In this document: one piece after another, positions 29,043 to 39,406 of the stretch | Numbering within the stretch: the first letter of the stretch is position 1 | Layout: each line of letters starts with the position of its first letter | Source of the DNA: Nitzschia sp. DOCU1 | Taxonomy: Eukaryota; Bacillariophyta; Bacillariophyceae; Bacillariales; Bacillariaceae | NCBI GenBank assembly: GCA_951394045.1 | Contig: OX595988.1 | Coordinates: 930,001 to 994,000 of the forward strand | Direction: 5' to 3' | Length of the DNA stretch: 64,000 nucleotides | The notes under the pieces: generated by a model | What the model was told of the DNA's origin: nothing | The model's input: the letters and a program-made list of their open reading frames with translations, nothing else | Database searches by the model: none | Position numbers and translations under genes: made by a program

Positions 29043-30107
29043 GATGATGTGGTACCGACTCTGTTCTTCTCGTTTTGGTGCCGAGCTTTGTTGCGGTGCT
29101 AAAAACAGTCCTTCTAAACGTCAAAAGCAGCCACTGCTGGTTCTTTGATCATCATTGCCATTGACAAATTCCGCTTTCAAAGGGCAGCCGTTTGCTGAAC
29201 AAGCTATTAGTAGACAGGGCGATACCAGGTATCGTAGGCCGCAAGGGTTTGATAATGGCACCGCGGCAAAATACGAAAACAAATATGCTGGGGCCGCAGA
29301 TTGGTTTTTGTCAGATTTGACTCATATGACTAATTTGTTGAACTGTGCGTCGCGCGGCGGGCATTAGAAGTCGACTGACTCACTCGACTTCACGAGTGTA
29401 GGTTGCAGGTACAGTATGTATCTGGTAAGAACGGGGATCTATCGGTGTAAGCGGCTTTGTGGCGAAATGTGACAATATTACACATTTTGATGGGGGGGGG
29501 ACCATGAATAAACGTTATCATAGAATTCTTGAAGGTCTTGAATGATTGATTACTTAGAGCGGTATTCGACTTTCTCCAATCCGGGATCGCACCTCCCAGC
29601 AACATCGAAAGAATGTTCGCAATGCCCTTGGCGTATCCTGCTTTGTTGCCTGTCAAGATGTCAACCGTTCTTGATGGCGCATGCATATTATCTATGATAC
29701 AAGGAAAAACAGCTCTATCATATGCTATGGCAGAAGAGACGAATTTAGTGCGGTCGGCCATTGACAACCTGCCGAGTGAAGAGGGGAGGGGTTTCGCGCA
29801 AATAGTCATTGATCTTTTCGCCAGGACGCATAGCTTCAGACTCGGATCGTAATATCGTACCTGGTATCGTATTCGTAGTACATGAGGGCTCATTTGTCCC
29901 ACGGCGTGATGAGCCTTTATTTATCGTTAAAAAAGTTGTTATGGTACCTAGGTTGATGCAATCCCGGCGGCAAGAAGGAAGAAGAGCGATTTGTCTCTTG
30001 TGCCTCTACTATTCATGGTTGGCTATTAGACGATGATGCTGCTCACAACAAATTGACAAGCATTGACCAAATCCTCTGGCTCCTCCAACAATAGTAAGAA
30101 ATCAGCA
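29043..30107. other. intergenic region with possible gene remnant
   Basis: 1065 bp. A minus-strand frame at 29390-29902 encodes 170 residues with no ATG at its head and no recognisable family; an overlapping plus-strand frame at 29613-29852 is also open. Either could be a degraded gene, but neither is convincing. Two TACCTGGTA-type motifs occur at 29222-29232 and 29858-29867. Confidence 0.35.
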
Positions 30108-31048
30108 ATGGAAGAAACAGCTTCTTCCTCGGTTCTTATGGAGTCTGGTGATAGAGAGTCACCAGCAGCACCCGGTGGAAGTGGCGCTAGCACCGAGGAT
30201 CGTGGTGGTGCTGGTGCTGCTGGTCGTGTCCCAGCATTAAAATCATCTCAAGTACATTCATAATATTAGACATCCTCCGATGGTGGTGGTGCTGTTGTTG
30301 TTCATCCTTTCTTGATTCTTCTCACCGCTACCATCTGTTTCAATTTCCTGGTGATCATTCCTCTTTTCTACGTTGCTCTTCTTTCTTCCTACTATCCTCT
30401 TCTCCCGTCGTGTAGTTTGAATTCCCGTTCAAGCTCAATCGTCTCTTGGATGATGCTTCCCTTGACCCAAACGACAATACTATCGTGTCTTGGCTTCCTC
30501 ACGGAAGAGCCTTCAGGATTCGTTCCCAAAACACATTGGAGGCGTTGATCCTACCGCGCTACTTCAACCCAACCCCCAAGTTCCGAAGCATTCAGCGTCA
30601 GCTGGCCATATACGGCTTCGAACTTGTGAAGGACGCTCTTGACAGTGACCTAGGAGCCTTCCGGCATCCGTTGATGATACGAGGCAGGCGGCCTGAGCTA
30701 TGCTTGGGCATGGTGCGTCAAAAAGTCAAGATAGCGGGTTTGAGAGGAGGGCAAAAGCACCAGCAGGGGGCGACAGGAGGTCCCCCCACCAGCAGAACAA
30801 CGACAGCAACAAGCGTGACACCACTAGTGGAAGAAGGTGCTGCAGCAGCATCGGAAGACAAGGATGCTTTGTTGCAATTTGCCTTTGAAGCCAACGAATT
30901 TCTTGCCTCTTGCAACAAGGCCAGCAGCACCAGCGCTCTTTTAAATGGAATCGAAGAAATGATAGCCAATGGTGGGATGGCTTCTTCTTCTTATGATCAT
31001 TATGCCACTGCTGTTCCTGGTGCTGGGGGGCGACCGATCCGGGGCTAG
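30108..31048 (+). CDS. heat-shock-factor (HSF) domain transcription factor (two exons)
   Basis: Exon 1 is 30108-30251 and exon 2 is 30416-31048; the 164-nt intron (GTACAT...TGTAG) falls between codons. 258 residues in total. The HSF-type DNA-binding domain begins at the junction (FEFPFKLNRLLDDAS) and continues IVSWLPHGRAFRI, ILPRYFNPTPKFRSIQRQLAIYGFE, the recognition-helix region. A Ser/Gly-rich linker follows, then a short acidic helix. No long heptad trimerisation region is evident, as is common in the expanded HSF family of diatoms. It should bind DNA in the nucleus. An upstream exon is possible, since the exon-1 frame is open 45 nt before the ATG. Confidence 0.85.
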
Positions 31049-31646
31049 TTGTAGTATTACTGCTACTACTAGCAAAGCCGCAGAGAAACCACAAGAATCA
31101 AAGACCGCGGCCACCTGTTGTCGGGGGGGGAGGAGTGGGATACACATGATAGTACTAGTCCAGGTAGCCGTTTATCGCTCCGGCGATTTGGCGAGATCGT
31201 TCCTTTCCAATCGTCCAGGTGGCTGCTAAATGGATAGCGCGCACTTTTCGCTGCTCTAATAGTAGCCTGCTCCTACTCGGAATGAGCTTATTATCATATG
31301 CATTGAGCTAAAAATAAGAGCTGGTATTTTTCCGAAGAGGAACCCCCTTATTTTTGAAGGCACGTGTTTTCGAGTTTCTTGGAAAACCATGATGATTCAT
31401 GCGGTGCGCTGCCAGATCTCGTGATGATGCCGTCTATGTTTTTTGTTCGAGAATTTCTCGCAGACAAATTCAGCGCCAACATGGAACCAAAGACGACCAG
31501 CCCGAATTCAATTCAGCCCAAAAAACGGCGGATCGGCGGCGGGACGAGAAACGAGAGCGATAAAAAAACTGCATTACTTCCCATGATAATGTTCTCAACT
31601 CAATGCTTGGCTTGGCAATCCTTTCATCTCACGTATTCTCTCCACA
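31049..31646. other. intergenic region with a copy of a dispersed repeat
   Basis: 598 bp between the HSF and methyltransferase genes. It holds repeat copy A at about 31159-31267. The remainder has no gene that I can support. Confidence 0.4.
31159..31267 (+). repeat. dispersed repeat, copy A
   Basis: It begins TCCAGGTAGCCGTTTATCGC and continues through CGAGATCGTTCCTTTCCAAT and GCTGCTAAATGGATAG. It matches 35453-35531 (copy B) and 35633-35750 (copy C). Confidence 0.75.
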
Positions 31647-32183
31647 ATGCTTGCGCCGCGAAAGACTCTTTGGTCGACTCCTTTAAGTGCCGTGGATCAT
31701 CTGGAGAAATGGATCCCGTTACGAGACCACGACAAGATTTGCGACATTGGATGTGGGGATGGGCGGATTCTGCTGGAATGGGCCGAACGACTGTCGTCCA
31801 CCGATCAACTACCACCAACGGTTTCGCTACTTGGAGTCGATATTGATCCAGATCGGATACAGGTCTGCAACAAGAGCTTGGAAGAGCTTCGCCAAGCAAA
31901 TCGAATACACGACAACCTGTCTGTTCGTTTCGTTTGCGCCAATGCTCTGGAATCTTCCGACCTTTTTGACCAGGCGACAGTCTTCTTTTTGTATCTGATT
32001 CCAAGGGGGCTGAAATTGATTCATCCGTTGATTTTGAAACACAAGGAGAAACTAAAAGAAGGCGATTTGCACGTTGTTTGCTACATGGCAAAGCTGCCTG
32101 GCGAGACTGAATCCGATCGAGCCCTGTTGCACGTCGAGCATCAACCGGGGGCCGCCTGGCCCTTGTACTACTACAAGTTATAG
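31647..32183 (+). CDS. SAM-dependent methyltransferase, class I
   Basis: 178 residues from the ATG at 31647. Motif I is KICDIGCGDGRILLEWAE, the SAM-binding loop. Motif II is LLGVDIDPDRIQVC with the acidic ribose-binding residues. A later strand reads TVFFLYLIPRGLKLI, and the protein ends WPLYYYKL. The small size and motif order resemble FAM173/ATPSCKMT-type protein lysine methyltransferases of mitochondria, but there is no clear targeting leader and the substrate cannot be read from sequence. Confidence 0.75.
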   Translation: MLAPRKTLWSTPLSAVDHLEKWIPLRDHDKICDIGCGDGRILLEWAERLSSTDQLPPTVSLLGVDIDPDRIQVCNKSLEELRQANRIHDNLSVRFVCANALESSDLFDQATVFFLYLIPRGLKLIHPLILKHKEKLKEGDLHVVCYMAKLPGETESDRALLHVEHQPGAAWPLYYYKL

Positions 32184-32247
32184 CATCGACGCGATTATTT
32201 ATCTGAGTAGAGCTAGCTAGTAGGCCGTCATGTTCTGCTCTAACGTT

Positions 32248-33054
32248 TTATTCGTATGGCGCCACATCGCCATCAAAGTCGAGAAAGACACAGGATCCAG
32301 GTACTTTGAATTTCTTGACGACCATCTCTGCCACATCCTCCATATGATCGCCCTGAATGATGATTTGCTTGTCTCCCTTGGCGTCATCCTTGACACTGGA
32401 ACTACCCGCAAAGCGTTTGCTAAAGTCCTTGGCAACGTCCTTTAGCTTGATTCCAGGGACCGTTTCCATTCCATGAATGATTGTAATTGCCTTTTTCTTA
32501 TTGCGCTTTTCTTTCTGAATTACAACTCGTGTTTCGACTTTTTGGTTCTTCTTTGCCTTGACGCCACGACGCTTCTTGCCCACATTCAAGTTTTCCATGC
32601 CCTCTTCCAATTCGTCACCTGACCCGCCTTCCTCGTCGTCGTCATCATCATCTTCGTCTGCAAAGTAAGGGTCTTCGGGCTCGGGACCGTACTTTTTGAC
32701 TAGCGCCAGGAATAACTTGTCCTCTTTGCCAGCATATTTCTCTAAAAGTGACGGAACATCCGAAATCTTGTCGGGTTGATATTGGTTGTAAAAGGCAGTC
32801 AAACGTTCCTCTGTCGTCCATGGGGCCGAGGGGGGCGCTGGCTTTTCTTCAGGGGATTCCTCCTTTTTGGTGGACGTTTCATCTCCTCGAAGGGCCTTGA
32901 GTTTGGCATGAAGTTCTGGATGATTCTTTTTTAGCCAAGGGTTGCAATGGGATTCAAAATCAGGGCCATACTCGCAGTATTCCGGTGGGATGCCACATTT
33001 TCCGCAGTAAATAATGTCGATGGGCTGCAAGACGTGAGCTTCGTCGTCGGACAT
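32248..33054 (-). CDS. DENR: density-regulated protein homologue (DENR/Tma22), translation factor
   Basis: 268 residues, single exon. The N-terminus has the DENR zinc-binding segment YCGKCGIPPEYCEYG followed by CNPWLKKNHPEL. The middle is acidic and disordered (DDDDDDEE). The C-terminal SUI1/eIF1-like domain runs about residues 185-262: AITIIHGMETVPGIKLKDVA, KDFSKRFA and KQIIIQGDHMEDVAE. DENR pairs with MCT-1 to recycle 40S subunits and help re-initiation. Compared with the human protein (198 residues) it has a longer linker with an extra segment (KYAGKEDKLFLALVKKYG). Confidence 0.93.
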   Translation of the reverse strand: MSDDEAHVLQPIDIIYCGKCGIPPEYCEYGPDFESHCNPWLKKNHPELHAKLKALRGDETSTKKEESPEEKPAPPSAPWTTEERLTAFYNQYQPDKISDVPSLLEKYAGKEDKLFLALVKKYGPEPEDPYFADEDDDDDDEEGGSGDELEEGMENLNVGKKRRGVKAKKNQKVETRVVIQKEKRNKKKAITIIHGMETVPGIKLKDVAKDFSKRFAGSSSVKDDAKGDKQIIIQGDHMEDVAEMVVKKFKVPGSCVFLDFDGDVAPYE

Positions 33055-33526
33055 GATTGTATAGAAATGTCGAATAATAAGACGGAAGATGAAGTAGTAT
33101 GAATGGCAGTGAACTCTACTCTAATAATAGATGGCGTTGCCAAGTTGTCGTTGATGAGATGCTACCAACAGCAATCATCAACATCACGACGATAGCAACG
33201 ATGCGTTTTGTTTGGACCAGATTCAATGCGATTTCGGGGGAAGCGATGGATGAAGGGGGTTCAATCGACTCCAGTGACTGACTCATCCCCTCCCCCCAAC
33301 GCGTACCTGGTACCAGTATCTTGGAGCACTCGCGCCGACAAACGATCTCTATCTCGAAGATCTCTACAGATAGAGCAAAAAGCAGCAATGACCGCCGGGG
33401 TGGCGGAAGTGCCGCAGCGACCAGATGCATCAGAGATTCCGACGACGGGGTTGCGCGAAATTCCATCCAAGGTCACAACCTTTCCAGTCGTTGCAAACGA
33501 TCACTATCCATACCGACAGCAGTATC
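33055..33526. promoter_or_regulatory. divergent promoter region between DENR and FKBP genes
   Basis: 472 bp between two divergent starts. It contains TACCTGGTACCAGTA at 33304-33318. Short overlapping frames are not credible. Confidence 0.4.
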
Positions 33527-34286
33527 ATGTTCTCTCTACGTTCTTTGTTCCTATTCTTCGTCTTTGCTATCTCCTCGGTAGCCGCCGGAACCAACCAAGC
33601 TGGTTTGGATTTCTTGGCCGCCAAGGAAAAGGAAGACGGGGTGGTCAAACTGGCATCCGGTCTATTGTACAAGGAATTGATCGTCGGTACGGGAAAGACC
33701 CCCACCTTGAACAGCCCTTGCGCTTGCCACTATGCCGGGACTTTGATTGATGGGACTGAGTTCGACTCTTCCTACAAGCGTGGAGCGGTACGTTAGTTGT
33801 GTCAGGTGGTGGTAGTTGCACTGTCTCGACACGACAGTGGCGATGAAAAAATGCAGGCCAGCTAATTTAAGTCTCTCGTGTTGCCCATCCATCCAGCCTA
33901 CGACATTTGCCCCGAACCAAGTCATCAAGGGATGGACCGAAGCCATGCAGCTCATGAAGGAAGGTGGAAAGTGGGAATTGTACATTCCATCAGGTATGTT
34001 ACTTTGAAATGGCATGGTCCTTGTATTTGTCGCGGCAGCAATACTAGTTGGCTTACATATTTTCCTATTATTTTTATTTCAATTTCGTCACAGAGCTTGC
34101 ATACGGAGATCGTGGGGCTGGTGAGTATTATGCGTCGTAGCTGATGCTATTGCGCTTGGCGATGTTCTTTTTCTTGCCTCTCGGTACTAACAATATATGT
34201 TCATTTTGGTAGGTGCACTTATCCCTGGAGGATCTGTCTTGATTTTCACTCTCGAGCTTTTGGAAGTCAAGGGAGACTACGTCTAA
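33527..34286 (+). CDS. secretory-pathway FKBP-type peptidyl-prolyl isomerase (four exons)
   Basis: Exons 33527-33787, 33897-33993, 34094-34120 and 34213-34286, all GT-AG; 152 residues. Exon 3 is only 27 nt. Residues 1-20 form a signal peptide ([13 protein letters not shown]). The FKBP domain follows: [54 protein letters not shown] and [16 protein letters not shown], with the Trp and Tyr of the active pocket present. It catalyses cis-trans isomerisation of prolyl bonds, here in the ER, or in the plastid if the leader is bipartite. There is no KDEL-type tail. Confidence 0.9.
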
Positions 34287-34978
34287 ACTTTGTTTAGCTG
34301 GTAGTAGAAGCCATGTTGCCAGATAGCGTTGTGTGCTCCGAATCAAAGAGGACCCAGGACAACAGTCGTCCGACCTTAATCCGTGGGTAGTTCAAATCTA
34401 GTACGAATTCTTGCTTTTGAGGTCCATACTGTCACTTCGTTATCATACCCCATTCAAACTAACGAGTAGTCAAGTAGAAGTGTTCTAGCTAGGACGGAGC
34501 CTTTGCCAGCGGATCCAATCGACTCACTCAAAATCCCCCCAATTATGGTTGAAGGGAACGCTCGACCAGGGCAGCAATTTTTCGGTGTTTGGGAACTTTA
34601 TAATAAAATTTTAGGGGTGGGGAAAGGGGGAGGGCGGTGCACCGCAGGTGCGCCGAAGGCTGCCGAACTATAGTACGATACAGCAGATAAGTTCATAGTA
34701 GGTACAGCTAGCAATAGTACCAGTACAGCTCACCAGACACCTGGTATTAGTGGTAGTAGTGGCTAGCTGCTGAGATGAGCTGCTAGTAGTAATACTACTA
34801 GAGATACAGGCACCAGCAGAAGTCATAGTGGTGATGTCGTCGTCGGGGGGCTGCCTGCTGTTAGTAGTACTACTAGTGCCTATGAGCGCCACCGCCCCGC
34901 AGGTAGTAGGATGATGCACTGAAGGTGGCAGTAGTTAGTACTGAAGTACCTACAGTAGGCTGCCGTTCGACTAGTGCT

Positions 34979-35428
<450 letters not shown>

Positions 35429-35452
35429 GTGGTGAGAAAAACATGATACTAT

Positions 35453-35531
35453 TTGGCGAGATCGTTCCTCTCCAATCGTCGAGGTAGCTGCTAAATGGAT
35501 AGTGCGCACTTTTTGCTGCCTTAATAGTAGT
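35453..35531 (+). repeat. dispersed repeat, copy B
   Basis: From TTTGGCGAGATCGTTCC to GCTGCCTTAATAGTAG. It begins 25 bp after the (CAA)n tract. It lacks the first part of copy A (TCCAGGTAGCCG...) although the more distal ACATGATA segment is present, so it has an internal deletion. Confidence 0.75.
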
Positions 35532-35632
35532 ACTACTAACCTTTGTACTACGGTTTCATCATCTCGCTGATGATCCCTGATGGGTGAAAAAGTCCGATGA
35601 GTCGTGAGACTCCTCAGCTGCCTTTCTTCCAG

Positions 35633-35750
35633 GTAGCCGTTATCGCTTCGGCAATCTGGCAAGATGGTTCCTCTCCAATCATCCAGTTAGCTGCTAAATG
35701 GATAGCATGCAAATGGATAGCATGCACTTTTTGCTGTTTTAGTAGAAGTA
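35633..35750 (+). repeat. dispersed repeat, copy C
   Basis: From CCAGGTAGCCGTTATCGCTT to GCTGTTTTAGTAG. It contains a tandem duplication of AAATGGATAGCATGC (35696-35725) absent from copies A and B. Confidence 0.75.
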
Positions 35751-36779
35751 CTAGTAAGTACAAGTAGTACTAGCAGGATGAGTGCTGCTGGTGCACTTAG
35801 CTAGCTAGTCAAAGGAGTAGCCCAGCAGGGGTTGTACTATGAGGTAGCACCAGCACTAGTCCTTGTTCGGTCGTCCTCCATCCGCTTTGCCTTCGTTGTC
35901 CTCCTCGTCCTCTCGCTGCCCAGCGCTCCCAAGACCACTGCACCACCAGCAGCAGGACATCCAGGACAAGAAGTAAGCGACTACTACTAGTAGTAGCAGT
36001 ATAATAGCTATTATTACTTGAGCTACTGCTAATTTTCCACCTGCTAGTATGTAAAAGCAGGGAGGAGTAGCTATGATTCATTCCAAGCAGCAAAGTGTGA
36101 CTGTCTCAGAAGTAAAAGCTACAGAGGCCAACCACCCCCCATAGCAAGCCTTGGTCCAACAAATTTGAGGGGAATCGCGCGGTCTGCGCTCCACTACAAG
36201 AGCAGCCAATAGAATTGCTCCACTAAAAAGCAGCCAATAGCATCAGCAGAAACACTAAAATTACTAATAGGAGAGCCAATCGAATCAGCGTTAAGACTAA
36301 TAGAGGCATATACAATATGTCGCAGTGCGACACACTAAAATGTTCCCAAACATGATAGGGTTGCCACCAGGGCGGCGGCCACCATGACGAGGTCGAGGAA
36401 AAGTCGTGGTGTTCAGTGTAGCGAGAAGATTCCTTCGTCCAAAACGGAACAGGTCGAATTCTTGGATTCCAGAATGAGACCTCTCGAAGGGACACCGCCT
36501 CCCAACCCGCACATAGAGGTAGAAGACAAACGAACTAGGTAGGAACAATAGCTCGCGCTATCTTTTCGGCGCTTCGGCCAGCGCAAGATGGTGTGGCACA
36601 AGCTCGGTTATCGAGGTCCCAAATCCAGCGCGCCATGTGGCAGTCGTAGTTCGTGGTACTGAAATCACGTAGAAATTCTGTTCTTTCCGGTTTTCGTTCT
36701 CATGGCGAAAATGACAGGCTCACTTTTTTCACTCGTCCCTCCATCCACAAGAAGCCATCGGTCGGTGTGAAGAACAACC

Positions 36780-38638
36780 ATGAGTTCTACTATTACCAAA
36801 GGAACCATCAAGGCTCTCCGCCATAAAGTCCCCAAGGGTGCCCAGAATTGGTCTCGCATCCTCCCTTCTATCAATGTAAGTTTGGAAGATGACATTCTTG
36901 ATGGGTCGCACAAGTATGAGAATGCCAGAGATTGGTGGCGGTCACAATTTCTCCGTGCGGCACACGGAACGATACAATCACACCCAAACTTGCGGGTTAA
37001 GTACCCCCATGTTAATAAGGATAGTCTTGGTATTGATCTCTTTATGTTGGGGTCATTGGATACCTTGGTGTGGGGTTTAACCCGTCGTTAATGCAGTGAG
37101 AGGGGCCGCGTACCGATGGAATGATCGTGGCGGTGGCAGACGAATGACGGCATTTTCCCGCAATTTCTCATCCATTTTATGCATGAATTTATCAATCGCA
37201 GGCCAGGGATAACTTTGCCGATGCCATTCCTACCGTGGATGCCGCCCACTTTCAGCCTCTGGGCACGTGGACGTCGGAGAAATTGAATCAGTCGCGAGCC
37301 GAGAATCCCTTCATGATGACCTGGGTGCCGGGTGCTGCTAGACATAATGTTCCAAACATGACACACGGCGAGGGAGTTTACTTGTACGACGACAAGGGCA
37401 ACCAATACTTGGATTGGACGTCTCAAGCGGTCTGCGCGAACTTGGGGCATGATGTGCCAGAGGCGGCCGTACAGGCGGCGGCCTATCAGATGCGGCAATT
37501 GCCGTTTACATACGGTGGTATTGGTATCACAGAAGTTCGAACTCGTTTGAATCAGTTGATGTCGGAAGTTTTGCCTGGAAACTTGAGAGCAGCGGTGTTT
37601 CCTAGCAGTGGGGCAGAAGCGAACGAGGCTGGAATCATGATGGCCCGTAGATTCACTGGGCGCCAAAAGGTCATTAGTTGGTACAGATCGTACCACGGAG
37701 CGACGGCAGCTGCGGGTGCCGCTACTGGAGATTTACGTCGGTGGTACGGAAGTGACAATGTTCCAGGCTTTGTAAAGGCGTTTAATCCCTTTCCTTTGTT
37801 CTTCAAGCCTGGAGGTAACAACGCGACGGAAGAAGAGAACGTCCAGGCGGCGTTGAACATGTTGGAAGAGCAAATCTTGAACGAAGGACCCGACAACATT
37901 GCTTCGATCGTCATGGAGAGTATCGTAGGAGCTGGAGGCTGTCTCATAATGCCACCGGGCTACATGCAGGGAATCCGTGCTCTCTGTGACCAATACGGCA
38001 TCTTGATGCACGTGGATGAAGTCATGGTGGGCTTTGGAAGAACTGGAAAGATGTTTGGTTTTCAAAACTACGAAGGCGTCATGCCCGACATTGTCTCGAG
38101 CGCCAAGGGTATCTCGGGTGCTGCCGTGCCCCTGTCCATGACTGCCTGCACGGAAGAAATTATGGAATTCTTTGAGGACAAACCTCTAGGCTGGGGATCG
38201 ACTTACCAAGCGCACCCTGTTGCCATGGCTGTCGCCTACGAAAACATCAAATACTTGCTTCAAAACAATATTGTTGGACGAGTGCAGCAAATAGCACCCC
38301 TCTTTGAGGCGTGCATGGTCAAACTTGCCAATGATCACCCGTGCATCAAGCAGTACCGTAACATTGGTTTGTTTGGTTGCTTCGACGTACAAGATCCCCA
38401 CGGAGCCAACCCCAAGCTCCAACACGAAGCTGCCCATGCCGCTTTCCACAAGTACAAGGAAGCCTACCGCCAGAATGGCTTGGTTGGACTACACCGTTAT
38501 CCACACATTCACTGCGCACCTCCTCTCATCATCAACGAAGAGGAACTGATTGACGGATTCCAACGGCTTGACCGAGCACTTTACGTCTTGGATGAAGCCT
38601 TGGGATACCACGACGAGGCCCGGCGAGCTGTGTACTAG
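36780..38638 (+). CDS. class-III PLP aminotransferase (two exons)
   Basis: Exon 1 is 36780-36875 and exon 2 is 37202-38638; the 326-nt intron falls between codons (GTAAGT...CGCAG). 510 residues. Fold-type-I features are GEGVYLYDDKGNQYLDWTSQ, FPSSGAEANEAGIMMAR, SWYRSYHGAT, LMHVDEVMVGFGRTGKMFGF (cofactor Asp) and SSAKGISGAAVPLS with the PLP-binding Lys. It transfers an omega-amino group to a keto acid. The family includes taurine- or beta-alanine-pyruvate, GABA and related aminotransferases, and the substrate cannot be set from sequence. A basic N-terminus (KALRHKVPKGAQNW) could be a mitochondrial leader. Confidence 0.88.
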
Positions 38639-39406
38639 TTGTTTCAAAACAATATCCCTGCTGCTTTCCACGGCCAATAGATGCTACTGGGATGCTGGCT
38701 CTCGCGTATGTTGCGCTCCTTCCATAGTATTGTGTATCACTACAAGAACAGGCCACCAGTTTTAATAGACCATTTTGCTCCACCACTATTCACATTATTG
38801 CTAGATACTATTTCCAGGAGATTTCGGTGTAGTCGAGTCGTCGCCTAAATACACTGGTGGAAACTGCTGCGATTTTGAAAATGAAAGTTTGACAGAATCC
38901 AAGACGATAAGTAGTCTTCGCGCTGGCTTCTCTGTTTTCTAGTCGAGTGGAATAAACTGTTTTCGGAGTTATGCTCGGGTTTCAATGCTACATACTTGTC
39001 ATAACACACAGTAGTTAGTACCTCGCTATGTATGTACCAGGTAAGAGGAGGCAATGCGTCTTCCCCTCGAGGTCCAATTCTGAACGAGGTACGGACCTCG
39101 TGAATCGGAAACCTCCTTGCGGGGGAGAAATGCACCCCTCCTTCCTCAAATATTTTCCATTGTTACCGTCATTTCCACAACTGTCACTTTGTGCGCAGTG
39201 ACTCCTGTTTCCACAAAGCTGGCTCTCCATTAAGCATCTGTGCCATTAGCTATTCTGTGATACTATCGTCTAGCTGCTGCTGTTGAAAGGAATATCTCAA
39301 AGTGTTTTCTCAAGACGGAAACGAGGAGCTGGGAGCACCGCTATTGCGGGCTGGCGAGGAGGACGACGATTTTGGGGATTTGCTCTTGACTTCCAATCTG
39401 AGAATG
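38639..39406. other. intergenic region, possible upstream exon of the next gene
   Basis: The frame of the ABHD16-like gene stays open back to about 39302 and reads like real protein (GAPLLRAGEEDDDFGDLL) but has no ATG, so its first exon may lie here. I could not identify it. Confidence 0.35.

Noticed and set aside
29390..29902. Minus-strand 170-residue frame in the gap before the HSF gene
   Set aside because: It has no ATG at the head and no domain; kept only as a possible remnant in the intergenic note.
36876..37091. Read-through of aminotransferase exon 1 into a 103-residue protein
   Set aside because: The extra part lies between good GT-AG borders, and splicing gives a full aminotransferase; the open intron segment looks like chance.
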